Of a DNA stretch of 64,000 nucleotides, positions 23,625 through 33,974 are shown piece after piece; the stretch's first letter is position 1; the number at the start of each line of letters is the position of its first letter. Origin of the DNA: Haberlea rhodopensis. Its lineage: Eukaryota; Streptophyta; Magnoliopsida; Lamiales; Gesneriaceae. Below the pieces are notes generated by a model, which saw only the letters and a program-made list of their open reading frames with translations, did no database searches and was not told the DNA's origin. The stretch covers positions 124,001-188,000 of the forward strand of contig CAJQUN010000524.1 in the NCBI GenBank assembly GCA_907163345.1, in the 5' to 3' direction. Position numbers and translations under genes: made by a program.

Positions 23625-25060
23625 TAATATGAACTCCATTTATATCTTATTGTCAAGTATCATGTCATGGGTATAAACATAAAGAGAATCATAATAATAT
23701 TAATATAATAATTTTTTAAATAATATATATATAAATTTAAATTTAAAGATTGGTTTACCGTAGTAATTCAAATTGGCTTGTCATGGAAGAGTGACAGGCG
23801 TACTCATGCTTAGGTTAAAAATAAATAAAAAAAGAGAAAAGAAGAAGATGAAAAAGAAAAAGAAGAAGAAGACAACGACGACGACGAAGGTATATTGATA
23901 GAAACAACAGAAAATCGAAATTGGATTGGTTCATTAATTATATTGATGGTGTGTGGAATAGTCAAAATTTGCGACTATATAATAATAAAATAAATATATT
24001 AATAGAAACAACAGAAAATCGAAATTATTTCGCAGACTATAATATTAAGCTTATCAAATAATTATCTCTTTATGTGTTCGAACTTCGAACACCAAAAATA
24101 CCACTTTTGGTGTTTACATTATCCTTATCAATAACATTACTTAGTTATTTATGCCTTCTAAAAAACTAAGGCACTGTTTGGTCTCATGAACAAGATAAGA
24201 TAAATGAGAAATGAATAGTTAAGAATAATGATGCATCTTATCCTTATAAACATATTAACCAGTGCCTAAGCATGCAGCTTTCAGCCAAATTTAATCTTCA
24301 ACCATTTTTGTCCAAGCCCTTGAAAAATAAATTATCTTTGATATATATTATTATATAACAATAATGTTTATGTATGCATCACATACACACAACATTATTA
24401 AAATCTCAAGTAGCATAATAATCTTTTTTTTTATTAAGGGTGTGGTTGGTTCGATGATAGGATAATTGATGGATAGACTAAAAAATGGATAATGGGTTGA
24501 TAAGGAAACTAGTGGATACGCTATATTGCGTTTGGTTCGTATGATTAATAAAGTATGATAAGTAATATTGTGTTTGGTCTACTTGATAATTAGGTGGTAT
24601 AGATTTATTTTATTCATAAAATGACAAAAATACCCTCGAATAGATTTTGCACTTATTTCTATTATTTTATTTCAATTAAATTTAAATTAATCAAAATAAA
24701 TATTTATGTAATTAGATTATTAATAAAATATTATAATTAATTATTATTAACCAAAATACCAAAGAATAGGTTTTGCACCGAACTTTAACATGAACTAGGA
24801 ACCAAAAATTGGCATTTGCGGCTCGTGTCCGAAACATATACTTACATTTTGATGTCAATACATAAATCATGGACATGTAATTTCAAGTCAGTACATACTT
24901 GCAATTTCAAGTCCTCCATGCATTTCCTAAACACAATTGCAATTAGTTAAATGATCTTCCATCAAAGTAAAACACAATTAAGTTTTAATGTACACTATAC
25001 ATTAATCCACATCATTTTGAGCATCGTGCTGATCTTCATTCTCATCATTCTCGAGATTTG
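23625..25060. other. AT-rich intergenic DNA with MITEs
   Basis: Contains a GAAGAAGAAGACAACGACGA simple repeat (about 23835-23890) and two copies of AATAGAAACAACAGAAAATC about 100 bp apart (23898, 24001). A GGGTGTGGTTGGTTCG motif near 24438 resembles the end of Tourist-type MITEs, but its partner end was not found. No gene. Confidence 0.5.
24170..24266. mobile_element. Tourist-like MITE
   Basis: A 97-bp element with terminal inverted repeat GGCACTGTTTGG at the left and, in reverse complement, GGCACTGGTTAA at the right, flanked by TAA on both sides (24167-24169 and 24267-24269). The 3-bp TAA duplication and the GGCACTGTTTGG end fit PIF/Harbinger-derived MITEs. It has no coding capacity. Confidence 0.65.
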
Positions 25061-25063
25061 GCT

Positions 25064-25250
25064 CTCTGGAACTAGTCCTTTAGCTGTTGGCATCACAGCA
25101 AGGGCATAGCCACAAGCATCGGCCAATTCGACAAAGGTATTGCATGACTTTGCAAAGCCCAAGTTCGGTCCTCCCACCATCACTGGCTTCACAGCCTTGT
25201 TTAAGAACCTCGAGGACAGCATCAACTGCAACTTCGTGGCCTATACAATT
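25064..25250 (-). pseudogene. Pyruvate decarboxylase gene fragment
   Basis: The minus-strand frame from 25207 to 25064 reads NKAVKPVMVGG, then FVELADACGYALAVMP and KGLVPE. This is a conserved internal block of plant pyruvate decarboxylase, the thiamine-diphosphate enzyme that converts pyruvate to acetaldehyde in fermentation. Just upstream (about 25250-25210) homology continues in another frame (EVAVDAV), so there is a frameshift. After GLVPE the similarity ends. It covers only about 60 of roughly 600 residues and cannot be functional. It lies on the same strand as the fumarase exon at 27923-28040, split from it by a copia insertion. Confidence 0.7.
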
Positions 25251-25261
25251 ACTTGTTCCTA

Positions 25262-25266
25262 CATGA
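25262..25266. repeat. Target-site duplication CATGA (left)
   Basis: CATGA recurs at 27723-27727 on the other side of the element. Confidence 0.9.
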
Positions 25267-25764
25267 TGTTGGTATGAGATTTTTGTCCCACATTGAAGAA
25301 AAAGGGAAATGGGCCAAGTCCATTTGGGTATAAAGTAAGGTTTTGGGCCTTTGATTTAATTGCACCAGTCAATAGCTTGTCTAGCAACTTTTGGCTTCAG
25401 ATATATTTCTCTCTTGTTTTAGAATCTAGTAAAAGTCTTAGTATGCTCTGTGGTTGCAGCTGTGGCTGAGCTTCCACATCAGAAAAGATTTTACTAGATG
25501 TCTTTCTTGTAAGTGGAGGGGTGTGAGTGATAAAGTGTGGCTAGTGGGAAAAGCTTTGTGGGTGTGTTTGGGGTGAGAAGAGAAATTATGTGGTTGTAAT
25601 AATTTTCCATATAGTGTATTTTCTTCTCTGGTCCTGGTGGTTTTTCTCCTGATCTGGGAGTTTTCCACGTTAAATCCTTGTGTTGTTATTAGTTCTTCTT
25701 TTGCTTGCTTTTCACATAAAAGGTGCATCCTGGGGGGTGAATTTGGAGGGTCAAATTCCCAACA
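25267..25764 (+). repeat. 5' LTR of gag-only copia element
   Basis: Starts TGTTGGTATGAG and ends TCAAATTCCCAACA; 498 bp. Confidence 0.9.
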
Positions 25765-25766
25765 AG

Positions 25767-25778
25767 TGGTATCAGAGC
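25767..25778 (+). promoter_or_regulatory. Primer-binding site, initiator tRNA-Met type
   Basis: TGGTATCAGAGC lies two bases after the LTR. It is the complement of the 3' part of plant initiator tRNA-Met used by most copia elements. Confidence 0.85.
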
Positions 25779-26005
25779 CTGGGTCCTTTTGCGGCGGTGG
25801 AGCTTTGGTGTGGTAGGCGAATACGTAGTGACTAATGAGGTTCTGTCTAGGAAAATTGGTATTTAAGTGGGACCAGTGTGACCCCACCAATTTACCTGGG
25901 AACCTTGAAGTTCTGTCTAGGAAAGATCGAGATCTTCTCTTTCCTGGGAGCTTACTTAGTGTGTACTATTCAGGTCTACGGTAAAATTCATCAAGTTGTC
26001 AAAAG

Positions 26006-26843
26006 ATGTCGGGAAGCAGAGTTTCAAATGCAGTCAGATTTGATGTAGAGAAATTTGATGGGAAAATCAACTTTGGCTTGTGGCAAGTGCAAGTCAGGGA
26101 TGTGTTGATTCAGTCTGGTTTACACAAGGCGTTAAAGGACAGAGTATTCCCTGAAAGCAGTAGTGATACTAGTTCGACTGGTGGAACGACTAGTGCAACA
26201 GGTAAAGCTGGAATGAGCAATGAAGATTGGGAGGATCTGGATTTGAGAGCAGCAAGTGCTATCCGTCTGTGCCTGGCCAAAAATGTTCTTGCAAATGTGC
26301 ATGGAATGTCTACGGCGAAGGAACTCTGGGAAAAACTGGAAGAGTTGTATCAAACAAAGGGCGTCTCAAATCGGGTGTATCTGGAAGAGCAGTTTCATAC
26401 ATTGCGAATGAATGAAGGTACTACTATTTCAGATCATTTAAGCGTTCTCAATGGCATTGTTTCAGAGCTGGAATCCATTGGAGTTAGAATTGATGATTCA
26501 GGCCTTGAGACTCATCTGGTCTCTTCCACGTTCGTATGAGCACATGAAGCCGATATTGATTCATGGAAAGGAGAAAATCATTTTCTCAGAGGTTACTGGT
26601 AAGCTTCTTTCTGAAGAGAGGAGACTTGGCGGGAGTAACGGTTCACATGAAAGTTTTGCAATGGTGGCTCATAATTGGAAGAAGAAGAATTCCATGAAGA
26701 AATCCTGTTGGGAGTGTGGACAACCTGGTCATATAAAGAAAAATTGTCCAAGAGCTGGAGCGGGTTCGGCAAATTGCTCTGTATCAGCAAGTGGAGATGC
26801 TGATAATGAAGCTAACATTGTCTCCTCTTTTGATGTCCTCTGA
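26006..26843 (+). pseudogene. Copia gag with one frameshift
   Basis: The ATG at 26006 opens MSGSRVSNAVRFDVEKFDG, a standard copia gag N-terminus followed by the UBN2-type gag region (ELWEKLEELYQTKG). This frame stops at 26539. The homology continues in another forward frame from about 26500 (ALRLIWSLPRSYEHM) to 26843 and includes a CCHC zinc knuckle CWECGQPGHIKKNC. One frameshift near 26500 explains both frames. Gag would package the RNA; the product here would lose the knuckle. Sequence from 26844 to 27225 shows no pol domain. Confidence 0.85.
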
Positions 26844-27225
26844 AAAAGGACATGTACATCCTTATGGCATGTCGCTGTCCCCAAGTTGCCATGATAAATG
26901 ATGTAAAATGTTTGCGGGTCCATAGTTTTGCACACGGGCATTGATGCAGGGTGTGTGGTGGAAATTCATATCGATGACTGATTAACTTCCAGGAGAGCCA
27001 AAAAGTGGGAGTTGCACCATAATTTTTCAGCAATGTTATTTTTTCGACATGGGCCGAATTGAAATACTTGGAATGGTTTATTCTGAGTGGGGTATGCTTT
27101 TATGGTGGAGCATGGTAATTCTCTGCATTGAGAATTATGACTGTCTTTGCAGTGTTGGTAGCGAAAGCTATGAAGATTTTCATCAAGGTGGAGTGTTGTG
27201 GGACAACAAGTCACAATGTGGAGAT

Positions 27226-27722
27226 TGTTGGTATGGGATTTTTGTCCCACATTGAAGAAAAAGGGAAATGGGCCAAGTCCATTTGGGTATAAAGTAAGGT
27301 TTTGGGCCTTTGATTTAATTGCACCAGTCAATAGCTTGTCTAGCAACTTTTGGCTTCAGATATATTTCTCTCTTGTTTTAGAATCTAGTAAAAGTCTTAG
27401 TATGCTCTGTGGTTGCAGCTGTGGCTGGGCTTCCACATCAGAAAAGATTTACTAGATGTCTTTCTTGTAAGTGGAGGGGTGTGAGTGATAAAGTGTGGCT
27501 AGTGGGAAAAGCTTTGTGGGTGTGTTTGGGGTGAGAAGAGAAATTATGTGGTTGTAATAATTTTCCATATAGTGTATTTTCTTCTCTGGTCCTGGTGGTT
27601 TTTCTCCTGATCTGGGAGTTTTCCACGTTAAATCCTTGTGTTGTTATTAGTTCTTCTTTTGCTTGCTTTTCACATAAAAGGTGCATCCTGGGGGGTGAAT
27701 TTGGAGGGTCAAATTCCCAACA
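27226..27722 (+). repeat. 3' LTR of gag-only copia element
   Basis: Starts TGTTGGTATGGG and ends TCAAATTCCCAACA; 497 bp and almost identical to the 5' LTR. Confidence 0.9.
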
Positions 27723-27922
27723 CATGAGACATAGCTACAGTTATTACAGATTCAATCCAAAACACAACAAAACGCGCAAATGATGATTTGGAACATCAAA
27801 TAATAGAAAATGAACACCATCACATACTCGAGACTCATGTGGCTTAAGGAAAAATGGACTGGAAAGAAATTTATCCGGTACATGTTAGTTGGGAAAAACT
27901 AAACTAAAAATACGCATCTCAC

Positions 27923-28040
27923 CTTGGCAGCACATTTCTTAAGAATCCCAAATGCATGCATAACTGGTTCGGGCATTCTTTCACGCTCGCCTCCAATTTC
28001 AAAGTTTTGCAACGATCTTTGAGTCTGTGCACCCCAAAAT
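27923..28040 (-). pseudogene. Fumarate hydratase (class II) exon fragment
   Basis: The minus strand reads WGAQTQRSLQNFEIGG, then ERERMPEP, then FGILKKCAAK. This block is near the N-terminus of mature mitochondrial fumarase, which hydrates fumarate to malate in the TCA cycle. It is bounded by a plausible acceptor (ATTGATCAG) and a consensus donor (AAG|GTGAGA), so it looks like one complete internal exon of 118 bp. Neighbouring fumarase exons are not visible on either side. It is therefore a fragment, captured or left over, unless the rest lies beyond the inserted elements. Confidence 0.7.
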
Positions 28041-28431
28041 CTGATCAATTTAATTATATATATTGTCAAAAAACATAATAGCAAAGATCGAGCTGAGGTT
28101 ATTGATCGTATCATCTGCTCTATTTCAAATTCGTCAGAAGACAAACAATTGCCCATATGGAAATGACAAGAATTTCTCAATACTATTAGAAACGGTGAGC
28201 ACTAGGCAGATTTATAACATGCAATGATTCGTACAAGGACATGAAGTCTATTCATGTTGAACTACTTGAATAAAGTGTAGTTTTTTTTTGGTTCATATCT
28301 TGCAAAGTTTCTTCAATTTTCATATCTCACTCCAATAATCAGCAAAATCATGGAATACGATCCCTCATAAGAGTTGATGAATCCCAATAAATGAGTACAG
28401 GAATTCAAAATGACAAGATCAAGTAAAAAAG

Positions 28432-28436
28432 GCGGC
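28432..28436. repeat. Target-site duplication GCGGC (left)
   Basis: Matches GCGGC at 29173-29177. Confidence 0.9.
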
Positions 28437-29172
28437 TGTTAGGAGGGTATCCGCATTGGCATCGCCATGTGTACCTGCAAAACAAAGACAAAAGCAAATA
28501 CACAATATGCAAATATAATACTAAATCCAAAAGGATATCGAGTCAGGCTCAGATCTGCTGTTTTCCCAATCTACGTCACGGAGAGAAACCTCGGCAAAGA
28601 CCAGAAGGTGTCGACAACACCCACGTCAGATTTATGCCGGAAGCACAAAGCTACACGGCAGGGACACTCACGGCCAGCACCAACCACACTTAGCCAGACC
28701 ACCACCAGTCACCCCGAAATGCACACAGCACTCACGGTCAGAACCAAACCACACGGCCAGTAGCACTAGTCACAAGCAAAGCGCACACAGCACTCACACC
28801 ACCACCGAACCCACACGGCAAGCAACCACCACTCACCAGCGAAGCACACACAGCACTCTCACACGAACCACTCAGCTCACAAAGCACTTGAGAAAACAGA
28901 ATCACTCACCACAGAACACTCAGCCACAAAGGAAGAGCTTTCTCAAAGAGAGGAGATGAAACGCACGTACAGGTTAAAGAATGAAGGAGGCGCACGTTCT
29001 GATTCCAGAATGAAGGAGGCGCTCGTTTGGATATCAGAGTGAAGGAGGCGGTGGTTTTTTTAATCAGACTTAGGTTAATGAATGGGGGGGATTAGTTTAG
29101 GTTAAATAAAGGGTTAAAGCCTTAATGGGCTTAAATATTTGGTGGCTTAACAATTGGGCCACAAACCCAACA
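28437..29172 (-). mobile_element. Solo LTR of a copia family
   Basis: A 736-bp block that on the plus strand begins TGTTAGGAGGGTATCC and ends CCACAAACCCAACA, flanked by GCGGC. It is related to the LTR at 59866-60743, which sits beside a copia pol, and that fixes the family and orientation. The centre is rich in GCACACAGCACTC-type short repeats. No interior remains, so recombination between two LTRs is the likely origin. Confidence 0.85.
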
Positions 29173-29257
29173 GCGGCGAGTAACACACATTCGAGTTCAT
29201 GAAGGACGACAATAGCTAGGGGAAAATATGAAGACGACAACAAATTACCTTCAATGA

Positions 29258-29262
29258 CCCTT
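29258..29262. repeat. Target-site duplication CCCTT (left)
   Basis: Matches CCCTT at 42412-42416 on the far side of the nested complex. Confidence 0.9.
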
Positions 29263-29845
29263 TGTTGGAATCGAAGAGGGGGGTGAATGAGATTCCTTGG
29301 CTACTTTAGCTTTTTAAAATGACTTTGTAAAAATAAAATATTTTGCGCTTGCGGAAGCCTTTAGTCAATCGATAAATGCAAAGAATAAAATAAATAAATG
29401 CGTAAAGGAAATAAAGCAATAAATAACAAAAGGATTTGTTATAGAAGTTTGGCGATGAATCGCCTACGTCTCCTCTTCCCGGTTAGATAACCTCCAACCG
29501 AGGTTCCACTAGAACAATAGATCTTGGCCTTCATGGCTCCAAGTTAGCCACACAACAACTCTTCCCGAGTTTACAACGCTCTTCCCGAGCACACTACTCT
29601 TCCCGAGTATACAACGCTCTTCCCGAGCACAATACCCTTCACGAGTATACAAAGCTCTTCCCGAGCTACCAACACTCTTCACGAGTCTTCTTGGCCTTAA
29701 GGGCTCCAAGGATAGCCACACACTTGCACCAACTAGACTTGTTGATGACTTTACAATTTTCCAACTTGCTTTGGTGTTGGAGGACCTTTACAATAACTCA
29801 ACACACACCTTCACGGTGTACCAACACGAAGTGAACAAGACTCAC
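29263..29845 (-). repeat. 3' LTR of Sirevirus-like element, outer part
   Basis: Starts TGTTGGAATCGAAGAGGGG. The stretch 29560-29690 consists of about eight units around CTCTTCCCGAG. Ends at CTCAC, where the Athila-like element inserted; the same sequence runs uninterrupted at 41589-41600. Confidence 0.9.
29841..29845. repeat. Target-site duplication CTCAC (left)
   Basis: Repeated at 37820-37824; the homologous position in the other LTR has it once. Confidence 0.95.
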
Positions 29846-31395
29846 TGACCGCTTTATTTTTAAACAAAAGATATTTCAAAGAATGGTTTTAAGCGATTCT
29901 ACCGCAAGTGCACGGTTGTCAAGTTTTAGTATAGTGAAAATTAAGTACAGGTTGTCGAATCCACAGGGACTAACGTATAAGTACCAAATAAGATTAATAA
30001 AATTATATTTAGCCTACGATAAAAGGAGTTTGATTAACTAAAGCTAAATTAAACTGAAGAATAAAGATTAAACTAGAAACAAAGAATAGAACGGTTCCGG
30101 AAATGCGAAGGTAAGTCACTCGAGAAAATTACCAAGCTCGTCGTTCAATTATATTATCTCTACTGATTCAACGGAATTCTCAAATTATCACTCAATTGAT
30201 TTTAAAGGTGAAAGGTTTTCACTCTTATTCGATACACTCTCTCGAGCTGTAAAGAAACTAACAATAAATTAGAACAAGTCACTCTCGTGCACCTATTTAC
30301 TAATTCAAAGTTGCTTAAATTATCAAAACCTTATAACTCTAAATCTTTCGATTTCAAGTTCTCACGTATGCGATATCATCTCTCGATCTCAATCGTGACA
30401 TACATCATAAATTAATGGAGCGTGTTACAACGTTATCTCTCGATCTCGGTTGTAACTCTCAAATTCAATCAAAGCTAGCTAGACTTTGATCTACACATGC
30501 AATCAATCTATGAACAATAAATATCAATGCGCTCAAATACCAATGAATCAATATATCAAACACAACGAACTAAAACTTCATTAATATAAACCAAATTCAA
30601 TTCAAATCAAATACAGATGAGTTTAATTGTCTCTCGACCTCAAAAACATCAAATGAAAATGAAAATCAAATAAATTAAGGTTCAGAAATACGATAAACGA
30701 TGGATGAATCCGTGCGTTGCACCGTGGTTTCTCCTCTTGTTCCTTCCTTGCACTCCGGAATTGATTGGCTTGACCTTGGACGAAGAACGGAGATTGGATC
30801 TCCTTTTCCGGCGTTGGGCGGCGGCTCCTTGACCTAGAAATCGTCTGAAAATGGTCTAATATCGTCTCCCCTTGAAATGGATCAAGCCTCCCGCTTAAAA
30901 GCCCCACAATCTCGATAAATAAGGAAAATAAAATCTTCAGATTTCGCGTCTCGATCGATCGAGATTTTCACCGATCGATCGGTGCACTGTTCACGTCAGC
31001 CTTTTGCACTCACTGCCTCGCTCGATCGATCGAGAATTTCCACCGATCGATCGAGATTTCTCAAAATTTGTTGCTGAAGTTACTGCCTCGCTCGATCGAT
31101 CGAGATTTACACCGATCGATCGAGCCTTCAAAAATCTGATTCTCGCTTCTGGCTGGCTCGATCGATCGAGAATAAATCTCGATCGATCGAGATTTGGGAA
31201 ATCCATCTTCTTTCATTTTCTCTTCTTTTACGCCTCGATTTCGCCCGTTATCTTCATGTAAGCTCATTTCTTCCACTTCCGGTCTAATTTCCTGAAACAA
31301 ACGAATAAACACCAAAAAGCATAATATCATCCAGGAAAAAGTACGGAAAATGGGAAGAAATTACAGTTAAAATCACTCAAAATCTAAGCCTATCA
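29846..31395 (-). repeat. 3' LTR of Athila-like element
   Basis: On the plus strand it begins TGACCGCTTTATTTTTAAAC and ends AAGCCTATCA; 1550 bp. GATCGATC palindromes cluster at 30953-31195, often as CTCGATCGATCGAG. Confidence 0.9.
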
Positions 31396-31410
31396 ACTCC
31401 CCCAAACTTA
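31396..31410 (-). promoter_or_regulatory. Polypurine tract of Athila-like element
   Basis: Minus strand TAAGTTTGGGGGAGT abuts the 3' LTR and matches the tract at 993-1007. Confidence 0.8.
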
Positions 31411-32582
31411 GACTTGATCGTCCTCGAGCAAGCAATAAACTCAAAAAGAAAAGTTAAACTCGATACTAAGCATGAATCATCTTTACAACATACGTAACAA
31501 CTCAGAAATCCTACTTACACATCAATAGAAGTCAATCAACATTTAACAAGAAGCAATTTCTCCTAAGTTAAACAATACATCGCAACATCGGAACGTGCGT
31601 GTGTGCTATTGTCAAACATGAGTTACATATATATCTTTAACATCAACATGTGCCATATTAACTCCTAGTCAAGATTACTTTGAATTACTCTACAAGTTTA
31701 CTATCCAGCACTTCTCCACTAATGTAATTGTTCCCTAGACTTGGATCAAAAGGTCTTGAAAGCTTATAACGTTAGGCCTTTTGGTGTCGGCTTCAAAGAA
31801 AAGGTATGATGAATTCAAAGAAGAGAGTATAACAAAATCAGTTCAACTATTTTTGAGCTTCTCTTCAACTTTTTTCTAGCCTTGGCCACTTTGGGTCTTA
31901 TTTTGAATTTTTCTTTTCAAGGCTTTTCTCTACATCTTTTCTTTTTCTTTGCTCATTCTTTTGTTCCTTTTGAACTCATTTGCATATAACAATTATGTGC
32001 AATGAATGAGATTCATTATACTCTCCTAGGGGTAGGTAAAAATTTTCTTTTAGGCTCAAACCAAGGTGGGTATAATGAGTTGTCAAGAATGTCGAATGGG
32101 GGTCTAATCATATGCAATGCATATACCATTCTTTTTTCAATAAGGCTCAAAAGGGGACACTAAGGAATAGTATATAACAGGTAGGCTTGAAAGGCTCAAA
32201 CGGTCCAAAGATCGCCTAAATCATCTCCAAGTCTAGTTCCTAATTATAAATTTTGCCTCAAAGTGCTTTCAACTAAACTGTAAAGTTATCTAAGATACTC
32301 AAGACTCATCATAGTTAACACAAGTTTTCAATTTAATCAATACATACTTTACTCAATCATGACTCAATAAGTGCTCAAATTATTCCTCAGTTTTGACATG
32401 TAGTTAACAAAGGATATATACAAACAAGTTAAACATTTTCATGACTCCTATCTAGATGAGGATTAATTTCATCATGTATTACCGTTGCAAGTCCAATTCA
32501 TCAATTCTCAAGAATAACTTAACAAAAAAATTTTTTTTTTGTTGGTAGTGCTCAAGGATGAATTAGTCACTAAATCATGCAT
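31411..32582 (-). other. Non-coding 3' internal region of Athila-like element
   Basis: AT-rich with no credible ORF. It matches the region at 1-1007 in reverse complement, so this non-coding stretch is a conserved part of the family. Confidence 0.7.
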
Positions 32583-33974
32583 TCATGCAAGGTAGGGGAA
32601 CAAAACAAGTAGCAATATGTGCAAAAGCAAGATATATGTACAAATACTCAAAACCCCCCCCCCCCCCAAACTTAGCATGTGAATTGCCCTCAATGAGCAA
32701 GAAAAATAAATGCAAAGGCAAAGACACATACCATGACGACGATCGTCACTGATCGTCGTCCTCATCATGCTCCGGAGGGGGGACTGGGTAGTGGTGCTCC
32801 TCGCCCTGATATGGCGGAAATGGTGGGTACTCAGAAGGTGGAGGTGCATGCGGCTGGTAAGGTGCGAAATGTGGCTCTGGCGGGAACTGGAAACCTGGAA
32901 AGCCCTGGCCATGGCAGTGTTCCATGCACTCTGATAGTGCATGAACTCCATCTGTCTCTGAGCTACCTGCTCATGGTCCATCTGCAATGCTCTTTGCATG
33001 CTATGAATGTCCCGCTGCATGCTGTGAATGCTCTGCTGCTCCAGGCGAATATCTTGGAGATCCCTATGAAGAGAATCCAAAGTAACTCGTGTATGCTCTG
33101 CAGCAGAGGATGATGCTCCAGCTTGTGTAGTGTCCGAGGGTCTTCGTTGGTTCGTAGGATCGGCTACAATGATTGGTGTCTTCGGCGGGAGTAGCTCCTC
33201 GTCTTCCCCCCATGTCACTCCGTTCCTCTGACATAAAGCAGTGATTGTGGATGGAAATGGTAGTGCGGAGGTCGGTGAGCTGCCCCCAATTTCAGCAATG
33301 TGATCAGCAATAATCTCGCCGAAGTCCACTTCCTTCCCTGAGAGGATGGCATATACCAGGACCGCTCTGTCTTTTGTCACCTCAGAAGTGTGGGTCGAAG
33401 GCATGACCCGCGAGGCGACAAATGAAAACCATGCTTGGGCCTCTGGCTTCAAATGTTTCTTTAGAACCAACTGTGGCTCTGCTTTATCATTCCTCTGCCA
33501 ATCCACTCCCGGCTTGCCAATAACTGGCAATACCTCATCGTAGTCAATCCTGCTACTCTTGAAAGATTGGTATGCACAGTTTTGAAGTAAAGGCATCCGG
33601 TGAATATTGTTGATTGCGGCTCGATCCACCAACACATCCTTCCCTCGAACATAAACACTTACTTGGTGCCCTGGTCTAACAGCTCGAAGATTCGTGTAAA
33701 ACTCCCTTACCAGCGGCACCACAGCATCAATCGGTGTCTGAACGAATTGAAACCACCCTTTTCGGCGTACTGTCCTAATGACAGGACACTCCAATTTCTC
33801 CAAGCTCATTCCCCTTTCACGGCTCAGGGGTTTCTTATGGTAGATGGGGTATAACTCAGCAATCTTGGCATTGAGAAACTTCTGTTCATCATAAACTGGC
33901 TCAGAAACAGTGGCCTCTGCCTGCTTTTGCTTCTGGGAAGCTTCCGCCTGCTTTGACCTCTTTCTGGATGACAT
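32583..33974 (-). CDS. Putative plant transposon-protein domain ORF in Athila-like element
   Basis: An open frame of 463 codons from the Met of MSSRKRSKQAEASQ (33974); an upstream in-frame Met at 34022 would add 16 residues of poor character. After a Lys/Gln/Ala-rich start, residues about 40-260 resemble the plant transposon-protein domain often annotated near Athila-type elements (GWFQFVQTPIDAVVPLVREF, then YVRGKDVLVD). Gln-rich, probably coiled sequence follows (about 300-350). The tail is hydrophobic and encoded across a run of 14 G on this strand, so its frame is doubtful. It occupies the place expected for pol. Function unknown; an env-like or accessory role is a guess. Confidence 0.6.
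   Translation of the reverse strand: MSSRKRSKQAEASQKQKQAEATVSEPVYDEQKFLNAKIAELYPIYHKKPLSRERGMSLEKLECPVIRTVRRKGWFQFVQTPIDAVVPLVREFYTNLRAVRPGHQVSVYVRGKDVLVDRAAINNIHRMPLLQNCAYQSFKSSRIDYDEVLPVIGKPGVDWQRNDKAEPQLVLKKHLKPEAQAWFSFVASRVMPSTHTSEVTKDRAVLVYAILSGKEVDFGEIIADHIAEIGGSSPTSALPFPSTITALCQRNGVTWGEDEELLPPKTPIIVADPTNQRRPSDTTQAGASSSAAEHTRVTLDSLHRDLQDIRLEQQSIHSMQRDIHSMQRALQMDHEQVAQRQMEFMHYQSAWNTAMARAFQVSSSRQSHISHLTSRMHLHLLSTHHFRHIRARSTTTQSPLRSMMRTTISDDRRHGMCLCLCIYFSCSLRAIHMLSLGGGGVLSICTYILLLHILLLVLFPYLA
32654..32667 (-). repeat. Homopolymer G14 with polypurine-tract-like flank
   Basis: On the minus strand CTAAGTTT is followed by 14 G. The flank matches the element's terminal polypurine tract (CTAAGTTTGGGGGAGT). 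Confidence 0.7.

Larger units (their letters stand above)
25267..27722 (+). mobile_element. Young gag-only copia element
   Basis: A 2456-bp element with LTRs 25267-25764 and 27226-27722 and TSD CATGA. The LTRs differ by about two substitutions and one indel by eye, so insertion was recent. A primer-binding site follows the 5' LTR and a short purine tract (AATGTGGAGAT) precedes the 3' LTR. The interior carries gag only; protease, integrase, RT and RNase H are missing. This layout matches TR-GAG type non-autonomous elements described in plants. Confidence 0.9.

Noticed and set aside
29560..29700. Regular short repeats that could suggest a CRISPR array
   Set aside because: Units of 17-18 bp without unique spacers, inside a plant LTR and present in three LTR copies.
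31004..31330. ORFs rich in Asp-Arg-Ser repeats on both strands
   Set aside because: Translation of the GATCGATC palindromes in the LTR.
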